Positions 1-12,529 of a DNA stretch of 64,000 nt are shown here, one piece after another; the stretch's first letter is position 1; each line of letters begins with the position of its first letter. The stretch lies in contig OX235271.1 of assembly GCA_944472155.2 (NCBI GenBank), positions 22,327,710-22,391,709 of the forward strand, in the 5' to 3' direction. A model generated the notes under the pieces. That model was given only the letters and a program-made list of their open reading frames with translations, was not told the origin of the DNA and searched no databases. Source of the DNA: Trichobilharzia szidati. Lineage: Eukaryota > Platyhelminthes > Trematoda > Strigeidida > Schistosomatidae. Position numbers and translations under genes: made by a program.

Positions 1-234
1 TGGGCCACTGGGTGACATCGCGCGTCAGGCCATTGCTCGAGTGGAACCCGAAAGGGAAGTGGTGAGTGGGACGTCCAAGGGTGACATGGAGGAGATCGTG
101 TGAAGAGGAGCTGAAACAGTATGGATTAACATGAACGCAGGTGAAAAGTACAGTAGAAAACAGAACCAAGTGAAGACGTGTAGTTGAAGCCCTATGTTCC
201 ACTAGGAACCCAAGGGAACAATAATAATAATAAT
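1..234 (+). mobile_element. RTE-clade retrotransposon, 3' end (SR2-like)
   Basis: The end of the RTE ORF and its 3' tail, closing with CCACTAGGAACCCAAGGGAAC and an (ATA)n run at 217-235. It is nearly the same as 19188-19415, so both come from one recently active subfamily. It lies antisense in the last intron of ELYS. Confidence 0.8.
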
Positions 235-337
235 CGTCACAATACATCATGAAGTAATTATATCATCTGACAAGCATATACAGGAATATAAAAAGTTATT
301 TTTAACCAACCAATCCAGTCACTATACTGTGACTTAC

Positions 338-794
338 CTTGTCTACAGATTTCAGCCAGTTGAATTAACGAATCACGCGCCAATCTGTCTACAGAAGTCA
401 ACATATCAGCTGGTAAAGGTGTACAATTATGCAATCGATTCAATTTTTGAACTAAATTACGCAATTTTGATAAAGCTAAGTATGGTGCACCAATTGGTTT
501 CATATTTAAAATATCAGATTTACTACTATTATTAGTAGTAGCATTAGTGTTGGCAAAATTAAACAATCCTTTAGATGATAATTGATGATGAATTGAAGTG
601 GGCGTGTTAATTGTTAAATATTTTAATAAATCACCGATTAACTCAGATCTTCCATAATGTTTAAATAAATTAATCATAATATTAATTTGATTTGGGAAGA
701 GATCTTTGTACACTGGACAATTTGACGACACTGGCACTACTTGTGTTACAGAAGAATTAATGATAAAAGATAGTATATGCGGTGAGATAGACTC
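338..794 (-). CDS. AHCTF1: ELYS exon 13 (last in window)
   Basis: The acceptor is TTTTAATTTCTAG|GAG and the donor G|GTAAGT (phase 1). It encodes ESISPHILSFIINSSV and onward through QINIMINLFKHYGRSELIGD, LRNLVQKLNRLHNC and LIQLAEICRQ. Its similarity to human ELYS is weaker than for the earlier exons, so it rests on phase, splice sites and the helical, leucine-rich pattern. The next exon must lie left of position 1. Confidence 0.85.
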
Positions 795-3700
795 CTAGAA
801 ATTAAAAAAAAGCAAACAAACAAAATCAATAAACAAACGAGGAATGATGTAGACGAAAATTGATTACGATAGTAATCATCAAGTGTGGTCGGAACAGTAG
901 GGAAGTGGGTTTACCCTTTCTTAAAATCCAACAATTGGTGTGAATGAAGTCATTGGAAAAATGTGGATCACTCGAATGATCCGCCGCCTCGCAGACAAGT
1001 GAAGTTGAATGGTCGAAGAATCGCGTAATTTAAAATAACATCAACATCCCATTTTCATTTGTGAAGTTTGCAGTCTACTAATGTAAATTATGACAATTTG
1101 AAACTGATATACAATTCAATCATTAAAAGTCAATCTAAACGAAGAATACTCTTTTCAATAATTTCTCCTCTTCAGGTTCTTACAATTATAAAATATTATA
1201 TATTTGTTGTCATTACAATAACGATAGCCAGTTATGCAGTGGATAGCAAGTGGATCAAGGCGAAGAGGCACTCTTGGTGAGAAGAATCATTAATCCAAGT
1301 TTGGTCACGGTAGGAAGAGAGTCTGGACGTGTTATTTTTACTTTCTCTTTGCTTATTATTACAACTATTATTATTATTCGTCATAATTTATACCCTTCTT
1401 GCAAACATTCTGTCAATACTATTGAATTTTCCATTTAGACTATCCAGACTTATTAGTAGTAGTAATATTATCTCTTTTCTCGATATATGCCTCCACCTGT
1501 TTCATCTCACACATTGGTTACTTCATTGGGAACCTCTACCTCTCACTGCAGTCTTACTACCTTCTCTTTAATACATACCACTTTGTACGAGCCACTCTCA
1601 CCTGACAATTTTTATAACCCTGAAGTGGTTTGTCAATTTTTCCCTTCTCCTCATTCTACGAATCTATCATTCATGACTAATCACCATCCTCATTGTCTTC
1701 CACTTCACAACATTTTGTAATCGATTTCAGCCTAGCACGTTTGTCACACAAATACGACTATTTATTTTGACACCCCATAACACTTATCTGTTATTCTACA
1801 TTGGAAAAAATGTATCCATTGCATAACTGGCTATCATTATTGTAATGACAACAAGTATTATAATATTTTATAATTGTAAGAACGTGAAGAGGAGAAATTA
1901 TTGAAAAGAATATTCTTCGTTCAGATTAACTTTTAATTCATGATATGGGAATATTTCACACTATTAAATCTTACAATTCAATAAGCCTCACAAATACTGA
2001 CCTCCTGCTGATTTTCTGTTACTACAGTATTGAAGTAAAAACGGCGAAGTTTAAAAAAAGAGTCCCAGGAGTGCGAACGCCCCAATGACCTTGAACGCAT
2101 GCCAGCCATTGGCTAACGGCACCTATCATTATCATATCTGAAATATCAATGCTATTCACCAACTAAGGAGCAAATTTCACTCAGATCACGTTTTTAAGTA
2201 CTGCTTGGACAATGTGATAATAGCTCGTTAGGGTTAGGATCAGGGTCACAATTAGCATTAGGGTTAGGCTTACGGTTAGGGATAGATTTGGAGTTGATGT
2301 CATTTATTTTAATTAGTTTTATTATCCACATTTTCCTGGTAAGTAGTTGTCCATCTTGTCACTGGAAACCATGGTAATGCAACTGAGCGCTTTGGGGAAG
2401 ACTGCACAACAGGATAAGACAGATAAACGATTCACAAAAACAGCTCATCTTCAGTCACATGGTGTATACATATGGACAAACTAGTCTAACTTAGCAACTG
2501 ATACTACTCATTATAACTGAGACGTATTTTTAAGTCATGTCAGAGAAAGATACCCTGTTTAATGTGTTTTCAAGCATTTTCTTGTAAATATACGTCATTT
2601 TTTCATGCGAAAATTCTTCATTTTTATGATTGGTTGGCTCAAGGACACTCGTGCGTTCGCATCCCTTGGGACGCTATTGTTGAACTTTACCGTAAAAACT
2701 ATCAATATGAATGTGAATGCACTATTCAGCCATGTTGTACACCTTTTCACCTCATCTGCTTATCAACTTACTACTATTCTCTAGACAACAAGATCGAAAT
2801 GAACATACTACCAGTGTGAATATGATCATGAATTATAATCTTGGAAATGGTTTAAATACATTAATAGTCATGATTGTATAAAATACATAGCTTACACCTC
2901 TGCACTAGTATTCAACACTAAGTTCTGATGTTCACTGTTTAAATGGACTAGTTCAGGTAATAGTGCTCGATCAAGAACTCTCATTATTTGGCACGATATC
3001 GTATTACATTACATTATCACGCATATCTTGGTTTTGACACGTTGGTCCAAAAAATAATAATAAAAAGACTTCGTATTTTAGACGACCAATTTGTTAGTCA
3101 TACTTCGTCATGCTAACTGTTTCTGACCCAAGACAAAGAATTACAACTAAGTTTGGAGATAACATATCTATACTATGGTAGTTATTGTATTATTTGCTAC
3201 ACTTTTCAAAATTACTGTTCCTTCAGAATTTAATTAGTGGATGGTGACTAGCAGTGGAATCCAGGACGCGCATTTCGTTCTATTTGGGACTCGTCAGCTA
3301 GTGCATGTACCTGCATTCCCCAGTAAGTGATGATGTTCCCACCGAGGTTCGAATCTAGTGCCTATAGTTTCAAACGCCAAAGCGTTATCCACTAGACCGA
3401 TTGGGCCACGAGACCCACCTCTTGTGCAACGGGTCATATTGATTATTTTATTGAATTTCAGATTTTCCCGTCGATTGACTGGACCGAAGTGCTCGGTCGC
3501 AGGTTGACAGTCCTTTACAGTACTAAATACATAACAATATATACCACCGTTGAGTTTTCCCAAAATAAATCGCTTGATGGATTATCTACTCTCACGTCTA
3601 TGTAATTGTAAATATACCTAAACTGATACTGAAATATACTTCACGTTTCACGTCGTCGTGTGTTCTCGCTTAAGTAAAGCGGACAGGGAGATCAGGTATT

Positions 3701-6700
3701 TGTCATCTATGATGATGGAGTAGCCTACCCGGTTGTATGATCATCGCGTTCCCATATTAAAAAAAAAACAATAAAAAATTTTACAAATATATTACACATA
3801 CTTGAAAATAACCTCGATCCATTAGCCAAAGTGATATGATCGTCGGGATAAGAGAATAAGCCGAAGGGAATGCTTTGACAAACAAAGACATTACATAACG
3901 ACACTGAAAAAGAATTGGAACAAGTAGACGAATGATGATGTATCATTCAACACGTTATCATTCAAAGAAATACACAAAAGACACTAGTAGATAACACAAA
4001 CCCCAGCGGACAAGGTGAGTACTGTCTAGTCACTACTACATGTTTTTACGATTTGACCACGGATGGATATCAGTTAGAGAACCATTAAAAACCAGCCGAG
4101 AGAGTACTGGACAGCTGTTTCATCCTAGTTTGGGAATCATCGGCAGTGCGCACCCACCACCAGAGTTCGAACCCAGGACTTTCCGGTTACAAGGAAAGCT
4201 CATATACCATTCAGCCATTGGGACCCGATTCAATGGCTTATGCATTCTAACTTCTACCAATTCGTCCCAGTGGCTGAACGAGCAGGTCCTGGGTTCGAAT
4301 CCCAGAGGGTGCATACTGCAGATGATTTCCAAACCAGGAGGAAACAGCAGCTGTCCAGTACCCCCGTGGTCAAATCGTAAAAACAAAACTAACCCTTACA
4401 AACCAACTATAGAAACTACGGTATGTTTCATCCTAATACTGATGATGAGCTTAAAATCAACATACATATAGACATAGTAAAATAGACATTCGGTTTAATT
4501 GGTGAAGTCTTAACTCTATTCATTCCATAATTAATGCTAAAAACTCAGAAAATTGGAGTTACTAAGAGCCATTGAATAAATGATTGTCCCACCCCTTAAC
4601 AGTTAGTGCGAAATCAACTGACTTTACAATGATAATTATCACACAAAAATATAACACCTCCATATACTGACTAAAGATCACATTAAAATGATCTAAAAGC
4701 ACTCTAGTCCAGGAAACATAACAAATATTTGCATGTTACTCAGTAACCACTTGGAAACTACTTCACCACTATGGAGCTCAATGACCTAAATCTTCTGACA
4801 ACCTCATTCAACAGTTACATGATAATGCTACGTGTCAGGCGATGCATAACGGAAAACTCAGCAAAGCCTTTGAAGTACATACAGGGGTAAGACAAGGCTG
4901 TCTATCATCACTGAAGATATTTCTAATTGTGGTGGACTGGATAATGTGGCACACCGTACGTGGGAAGTGAGAAGATAGAAATACACTGGACCACTGACAA
5001 GAAGACTCTAGTAGATCTGGATTTTGCATGTGGATGATTTATGTCTAATTTCACACAAACTTGAAGATTTACAGGCGTACATCAACAAACTGGCTGAAGA
5101 AGCAAGCAGCAAAGAACTCCAGGTGAACATAGAAAAGACGGAGGTAATGACAATAACCAACCAACAGCAACAACAACAACACCAACAACCAGCACCAATC
5201 ACCATCAACGGGAGAAATTTCAGGGAGGTCACTCCCTTCACTTATCTAAGAAGTATTGTTTCAACCACAGGAGACAACAGGGATGAGAATATCATAGCTG
5301 GATAGGTTAGGAAAGGCAAGGTGGACCTTCATCAATTTGAAATCAGTTTGGAAGTTCTCTGCACTGACTCAGCATAAAGAACAAGATTCGGATTTTCAGC
5401 ACCAATGTTAAGTCAGTCAGTGCTTCTATATGGGTCAGAAAGTTGACCAGCGCATCACGAGAAGCATCTTCAACAGGCTACAGCAGACATTTATCAACAG
5501 CTGACTCCTTCTCTGGCTCCATGTCGAAGATCAGATGGATGGTAACAAGAAACTGTAGGAACGAACCAACCAAGAACCTGTCGTTCAATAAATACGCTGG
5601 AGAAAATGTAAATGGATTGAGAAGACCGTCGAATGACATCGTACTCAATGCAGACCATCGCTCAAGTGGGACTCGAATGGAAAATGATGAGGGGGAAGTC
5701 ACTTCGAGAGTGAAGTAGAGGAGATCGCGTGAGGAGATGAGAGATTATGGGCAACCGTGGGCCCAGCTGAAGAGGACAGCAGAAAATTTAGCGAAGTGGA
5801 GCTGAGTTGTTGAAGCTGTACGTTCCATTTGGAAACCAGGGGAACAATAATAGTGATAATAACCACTTAAAGCAATTAGTTCCCTTTATGAATTTCGACA
5901 ACACAATAAGAAGACGTAGTTTATCTGAAACGTGTAATGTATTGGCGCAACACATTTCGGACATTCTGATGACACACGTACTTGTCATACACAGTTTTTA
6001 TATAATGCAAGAAGACATGAATAATTACAATACAGGTCAAGGTCACAAATGATGGGTAGGGAGACACAAAAGGTGAGGGTAAGAAAGACAAAAGGAGAGA
6101 AAACAAGGCAAAGAAGGGGTTGAAAATATTAGGAAGTAAATTAGTCCTCGGTTCTAAATTGAATTACCAAGGCAGGTTTAAGGTGATAACAAATAATTTT
6201 TGTACACATAAGACAGGTTTAAGTCTTTTTATGGCTAAGGCTTCAATGAATTTAAGTATGTGGCCCAACCTCGTTTTATATATCGGCTTAAAGGCACTGT
6301 TGAAATCAACCTTATGACCCGTCTCTATAATATGCTTGGCTATAGATGATGTTGGACATCTATTTCCGGGTTAAATTGTGTCTGGTGATTTCATTTGTTG
6401 CTGCAGCCACTTGGGAATGTGTTCTGTAGCCCTAACCTGCAGAGACCGATGGGTCCTCCCTATGTACGTGTCTCCACACATACATGTAAATTGATAAACA
6501 CAATGGGATGTGACACTATCGTTCGGATGATGTGAGGGTTTACAGAACAGCATAGTCCTAGTTTTCTCTATGAAGATAAGTTTAGCTGCGTAATAGGTTC
6601 TATTGATTGCGGCCTTAAGTCTTTGTCTGGTGACTAAACTTTGTTGATCACCTCTGAACGGTAAGGATATGTAAACATCCTTTTTGGGAGCTGATTGGAT

Positions 6701-9700
6701 TGGCAAAGCTCTATGGTTGACATTTCCGTAACGTCTAATAAATCTCAGTGGGTAATTGTTGTCTAGCAATATTTCAGTAAGGTGTTGTCTTTCTTCTTCA
6801 ATTGTATCGGTAGTACATATACGGTGAATGCGCTTAAACAGACATTTAACCAACGCCTTCTTATACTGTAGTGGACAGAAACTATGATAATTTAGGTACT
6901 GTCCCGTCCATGTGGACTTTCTGTAGACTGATCGTTTTACTGACCCATCTTCTCGGCGGGTTATTAGTACATCTAAAAATGGCAGGCAACCATTATTCTC
7001 TTTAACATATGTTAGTGATATACTGTTTTGTGCTCTATTGATCCGGTTCAGGACACACCAGACACAATTGAACCCGGAAATAGATGTCCAACATCATCTA
7101 TAGCCAAGCATATTATAGAGACGGGTCATAAGGTTGATTTCAACAGTGCCTTTAAGCCGATATATAAAACGAGGTTGGGCCACATACTTAAATTCATTGA
7201 AGCCTTAGCCATAAAAAGACTTAAACCTGTCTTATGTGTACAAAAATTATTTGTTATCACCTTAAACCTGCCTTGGTAATTCAATTTAGAACCGAGGACT
7301 AATTTACTTCCTAATATTTTCAACCCCTTCTTTGCCTTGTTTTTTCTCCTTTTGTCTTTCTTACCCTCACCTTTTGTGTCTCCCTACCCATCATTTGTGA
7401 CCTTGACCTGTATTGTAATTATTCATGTCTTCTTGCATTATATAAAAACTGTGTATGACAAGTACGTGTGTCATCAGAATGTCCGAAATGTGTTGCGCCA
7501 ATACATTACACGTTTCAGATAAACTACGTCTTCTTATTGTGTTGTCGAAATAACCACTTACATTCCCATGAAAATGGCAGTGAGTTAATGATAATACTGC
7601 AACAACAGAAGGGAAGACACGGGAGCCAAGGTATATTTTTCATTAATCAAACCGCTGTTTATATATCTACAGTTTATATTCGTTAACCAATCACTGAGCG
7701 TGTGATTTCGGTTTACATCAAACAACATGAAATAGAATGTTCAAATATACATAGTATTCTTTTGTTAATGCAGTATATAACCGTGGGAAAAATATTCTGT
7801 CTCTAACATCAAATAGAATGTTCAAATAGATATACTGTATTCTATTGCTATTGCCGATTTGAACTGTGGGAATATGCGAGAATCATATTCCGTTGGCACA
7901 CACTGTCTGTATCACACCACCACACTACTACAGCTTTTCAAACATCAAAAGGTGAAGCGGAATTCAAGCCCATGTGTTTGTGGTTAGAAGTCAAGGCCAT
8001 AGATCGGTGGATCCCTAGCTCCACATTTGAGAGAGCGGCAAGGTGAGGAAAATTATCCCGGCACATATCGATATCAATACAAGAAGAAACACAATGCTGC
8101 AGTGTGCAAGAATCATCAGTAAATAAATTAGGTATCTAGTGTTGTGCTAAATTCAGTTCACCGTTCGTGAAATTAAAATGAACATAACTATGGTCTTCAG
8201 GTTCAAATCAAAGAGTCAAGTCAACGGTCAACGTGTTCAATTAGTATCTCCTTACAGGATGGATCACTGGCTGATATCATCTAGAGAACCATTGGAAAAC
8301 CAGCACCGGAGTACTGAACAGCCAGCTATTTCACGCCAGTGCTTGGGTCTCTTCAGTAGTACTCACCTAACGCCAGAGTTAGAATTCAGGACCTTTTGGT
8401 TACGAGGCGAGTCCATAGACGACCATTTCAGCCACTGGGACCCAACCCAATGGGTTCATGAATTCCAACTTCTGCCAATTCGTGATATCATTTCACCAAT
8501 TATATATTTATAAGTGTGAACAGATAATAGTGACTATTCATCATCAAATATTCATTATAAAGCAATAAAATAAGTAAGTCCACAAATCATAAAATTGCGC
8601 ATATATATATTGCACAAGCAATTCTAACTCACCATTTTTAAAGCCTTTAATGCTTCAGAACTTTTACAATCAACATTATCGTCAATTTGAACAGTGTTAC
8701 ATTTATTCACCTTATTAACATTAGTACTACAACTATTAATATCATCAGTATCAATTATCATTTCATTGTTTCCAAGATTATTATTATAATGTTGATGTTT
8801 GTAATGGATTAAAAATGTTTCAGCCGCTGTATCACATAATAAAAAGCCTAAAATAGCTAAACGTGATCGTTTAATCTTTTCATTACACGGTATTTGCCAT
8901 AATGCACATAAAGATTGTATATTTCTCGGGGGATAAGTTAACCAATCTGGTATAATCGATTGAGATGTAGGCATATTTTCATAATCATCACCATCATCAA
9001 TTGGAGCACTGCTCAGATTTATTGTTTTACACTGATCTGTTATCAGTTGTTCTTGTTCTTTCCATATATTATAAACTTCATTCTGCGTAAAACTTATGCT
9101 TTCACCGCCATTAGAATTCAACTTTAGTGAAGATTGAAGTGCAGAGTGTAGAAGATATTCACTAATAGTAGTGGTCAATTGATTAGTTGCATTTTCTGTC
9201 AAGTCTATTTCATCATCATTAGGTTGATTAGACATCAGTCTTGTATTGCGTAAATCATTGATAGATTTTGATAAAACAGATGAATTATACGATTGAAGAA
9301 CTGTTGAATTCATTCGACTGTAAAGTAGAAATATATGGAATAATTTAGAATACTTGAACAATTACACGTAACATTCCATTAAAAGAAGAATTTATATTTT
9401 GATTAAGTCACACAGCGTTATACTGTAATATTTACAGTGATGACGACGTTTCAATCACAATCTATTCCAACTCATAATCATATCAAGGCCACTACTCACA
9501 CACACAACTTTCTAACTTCGTTTATATAATTCCATCATTATTTGTCATCGCTTGACTTGATTGTTAGTAGTATTTTCCATATTTCCTGTATGAGTGATGA
9601 GTCATTCCTAATGCACGTGTTGGGTGTGGACTCGATGAACCAGGCAGGCTTCAGTAATCAACCTCTCTTTCCACCTACCTATATTACTTTTTCGAATTTT

Positions 9701-12485
9701 GAGTCTGTCCCACCCACCCTATTGTGTGGTTGTGCGATGTTAATGCATGCAGTGCGATCGCTGGGCTTTTTTCTAAATTACTTTTGTTTGTGGGTGGGGT
9801 CAATTATTCTACACACTTAGCTAAATTCTTATGTTCTGATAATCTCACTACCCGCGATCTACTAGTTTGATCTATGTAATTGACTTGACTCACAGTCACT
9901 GCAAGGTATTTTGTAAATTGTATTATTTTGTCTAATTGGGTCCACCGGGTCCTTTAGTCTACAGAGCTTGTCTCTGAGTAAGTTTGTAGGTTTGAATGCC
10001 ACTCTAATTCATGCTTTATTGAGAATCCTACGAAGGGTCTCAGATATGGCCTCCTTATATGGTAAAACTGTAGATGCCTAATATTCTCTCTTATTTATGT
10101 TATCATTATTAGTTTCCCCATTATTTTTATTTTGACCTTTTCTGATCTTCATAATGAATTTTATAGGATAGTTATTTAACACCAACCAGCTATTCTTCTA
10201 TCTGTTTCATTTAATCATTCAGGTCTTTTTCTACTACTTAGTGCTACTGCTCGGTTTGCTAGACACTTAACTAAATCTCCCTTCACAGACAACGGATGCG
10301 ATGAATTAATGTCTAAATATCTATAAGCAGAATGGGTTGGCTTTTTATAAACACTAGTGTGCAGTTTACCTCCTTCTGTTCGTTTGATTTTATAATCTAA
10401 CATCATGGCTAATTCTCCTTGTTCATTTTCCGATTCAAATGTGAATTTTATTCCCTCTACTAGTGAGTTTATATGTGTCAAGAAGCTAGAGATATGTTCT
10501 GTTTTTAACACTGTGAAAGTGTCATCCACATATCTCCACCATATTTTTGGAGTGAGATTAAATGTATTAAGAGCAATATTTTCCTAGCTGTCCATAAAGA
10601 TATCCTGCTACGATAGGGGATATTGGTGATCCATCCCATTGCTACATCTTCTGTTTGTCTATATATTTTGCCCTGAAATTTAAAGATAGTAGATGTGAGG
10701 CATAACTAAATTCCTAAAATAATTTCCTCAATGGGCAGCTTTGTCCAATGAGTAGGTTCGGGATCTGCAGTCAGTTCCCTTTTAGCCGCTTCGAAGGCCA
10801 TCATATTGATTGGTATATCAGCATAAAGACTACTCATATCAAAAGTAATCGTTGTTTCATTATTCTCTAATTGAATGTCATTTAGTTTCTCTTTCATTTC
10901 ATTTGAATTAGTTAATTAGTCTAGAGTTTGGACGATTTCTAATGCGACATAATATTAGAGCTAAGTGTTTTGATAATTCATAGGTAGCACTATTCTTGAA
11001 ATCTACTATTGGTCGTATGGGATAACCTGACATATGTATTTTAATAGTACCATATATTCTACTGTGGTGAGAGCTGGCTGCAAGCCAAGATTGCAGACAA
11101 CAATTTACGTCAATGTTTACGTCCCTAATCAGGGTCATGAGAAAGACAATAACAAAGATTAACCTTGAGAAAATCACCCGCCAATTACAGTGGAGTCAAC
11201 GCGTGGAAATATGATTCGCAGAGAAACGGTCACAAAGACATAACAGAATAACCTTCAGCAAGAAAACAACCAATCAGAAGAGGTTGCTGCTCAGCTAACA
11301 ATAATGTACATAAAAATCTATAAATACCTCCTGATTTTCTCAATAAACAATCTGTTGCCTATCCCTTGTCATCTGTCGTTACACTACTAGCAATATTAGT
11401 TTTAGGCATTAAATTAAACCATTTAGAACTGTAGATACCTTATATTCTCTCTTATTTATGTTATCATTATTACATATATCTGGTTAGAAATAAGGTGGAA
11501 GGTAAAAAATACAGGTTGAGGCATGGATCTTGTTAGATCGGCTGCATTGTGAACTTTCTTCCAATAGAATTTTACTCAAGCTAACACATTGTAAACTGAT
11601 GTAGGGATATGCAACTACATAGAGTGATCCAGTTGAAGATATCATATGCTAAAAGTAATAAGGAATAAAATGCTTAAGAGAGAATTTTTTAAATTTTACT
11701 CCTTCATATTCCGAGTGGAACATAGGGCAGTTTCAAGCACGAGCTCTGAAGTTGCAGTAGCAGTGGTGCAATGTTTTTATGAGGTGTGGAGTTGCTAGCC
11801 TGAAGCCCAACCTTTCCTCTTTACCGGTCTTGTTACCGACCTAGCGTTGGCTGGGGATCGAACCCCGAACCACATGCATGGTTGGCTAGCATTCGTAACG
11901 CTGAACCACACTCACGACAAGTTACAATTTATGAATTGCTGAATTCCCGTTGATTGATCTCATTGGAAGGAAATATTCTGTTTATATTGAAATATCAGCT
12001 TCAGGTAAGAACGTTAGAACGATGTTCATGGGTTAGCAGGATTTCACTTGGCTGATGGTAACTTGTTCCTAGTTCAGGTTCATCAACCAGATGTACCTGA
12101 GTCCTCAAAGAGTGACAGTGTTCCCACTGACATGTTGCCTGACACTCCCTGGCTGTTCAACAGACACCTTATTTGTCATGAAATCAATCAAATTCCTCTC
12201 CGCTCCCCCCCCTAAATAACTTTAGGATTAAAAGAAGAAACAAATAAAAACAAGAATTTTACAAACCTGTCACAGAATTCCTCATTTGATGTTTGCGGTA
12301 AAATTCCTAAACGGAAAAGGAATACTACAAGTTTAGCATAGGATAGATATGTCTCTATGCTTAGTTGTACAGGATTCTCACTAATGAATGATTTAATTGA
12401 CACATCTGAATGCGTTGTTGAATTGAACCAATGTTTAGCCAGTGTTGCTAATAGTTGTATCTGAAAATATAGACAAATGGAAACG

Positions 12486-12529
<44 letters not shown>

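Larger units (their letters stand above)
9385..11472 (-). mobile_element. Penelope-like element, family B, broken by a solo LTR
   Basis: The minus strand carries RT pieces in several frames: MPKTNIASRIYGTIKIH then GYPIRPIVDFKNSATYELSK, ITFDMSSLYADIPINMM (motif A), then WWRYVDDTFTVLKTEHI (motif C, about 10500-10545). Frameshifts and stops separate them. A solo LTR (11063-11383) splits the conserved IYG..KIH block, which rejoins in frame when the LTR and one target-site copy are removed. The 3' flanking repeat (9385-9930) matches 17000-17570 inverted and holds a hammerhead-like motif. A direct repeat of about 46 bp (10066-10111, 11427-11472) marks the truncated 5' end. Confidence 0.8.

Noticed and set aside
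1329..1720. Leucine-rich small frames in the fold-back loop
   Set aside because: They overlap in different frames, have no conserved motif, and come from TTA/TTC-rich sequence.
4040..4471. 143-codon plus-strand frame as a gene
   Set aside because: It runs through the fold-back hammerhead SINE; its mirror frame on the other strand shares residues because of the inverted ends.
5960..5975. CTGATGA in the left arm of the 5892-7551 PLE as a hammerhead core
   Set aside because: No GAAA and no stem II partner follow at the right distance; the opposite strand has CCGAAAT but no matching core.
12212..12266. Extension of ELYS exon 11 beyond the GTTTGT donor
   Set aside because: Exon 12 requires phase 2 at this border, which the donor at 12266 provides; the extension is AAA/TTT-rich and unlike ELYS.
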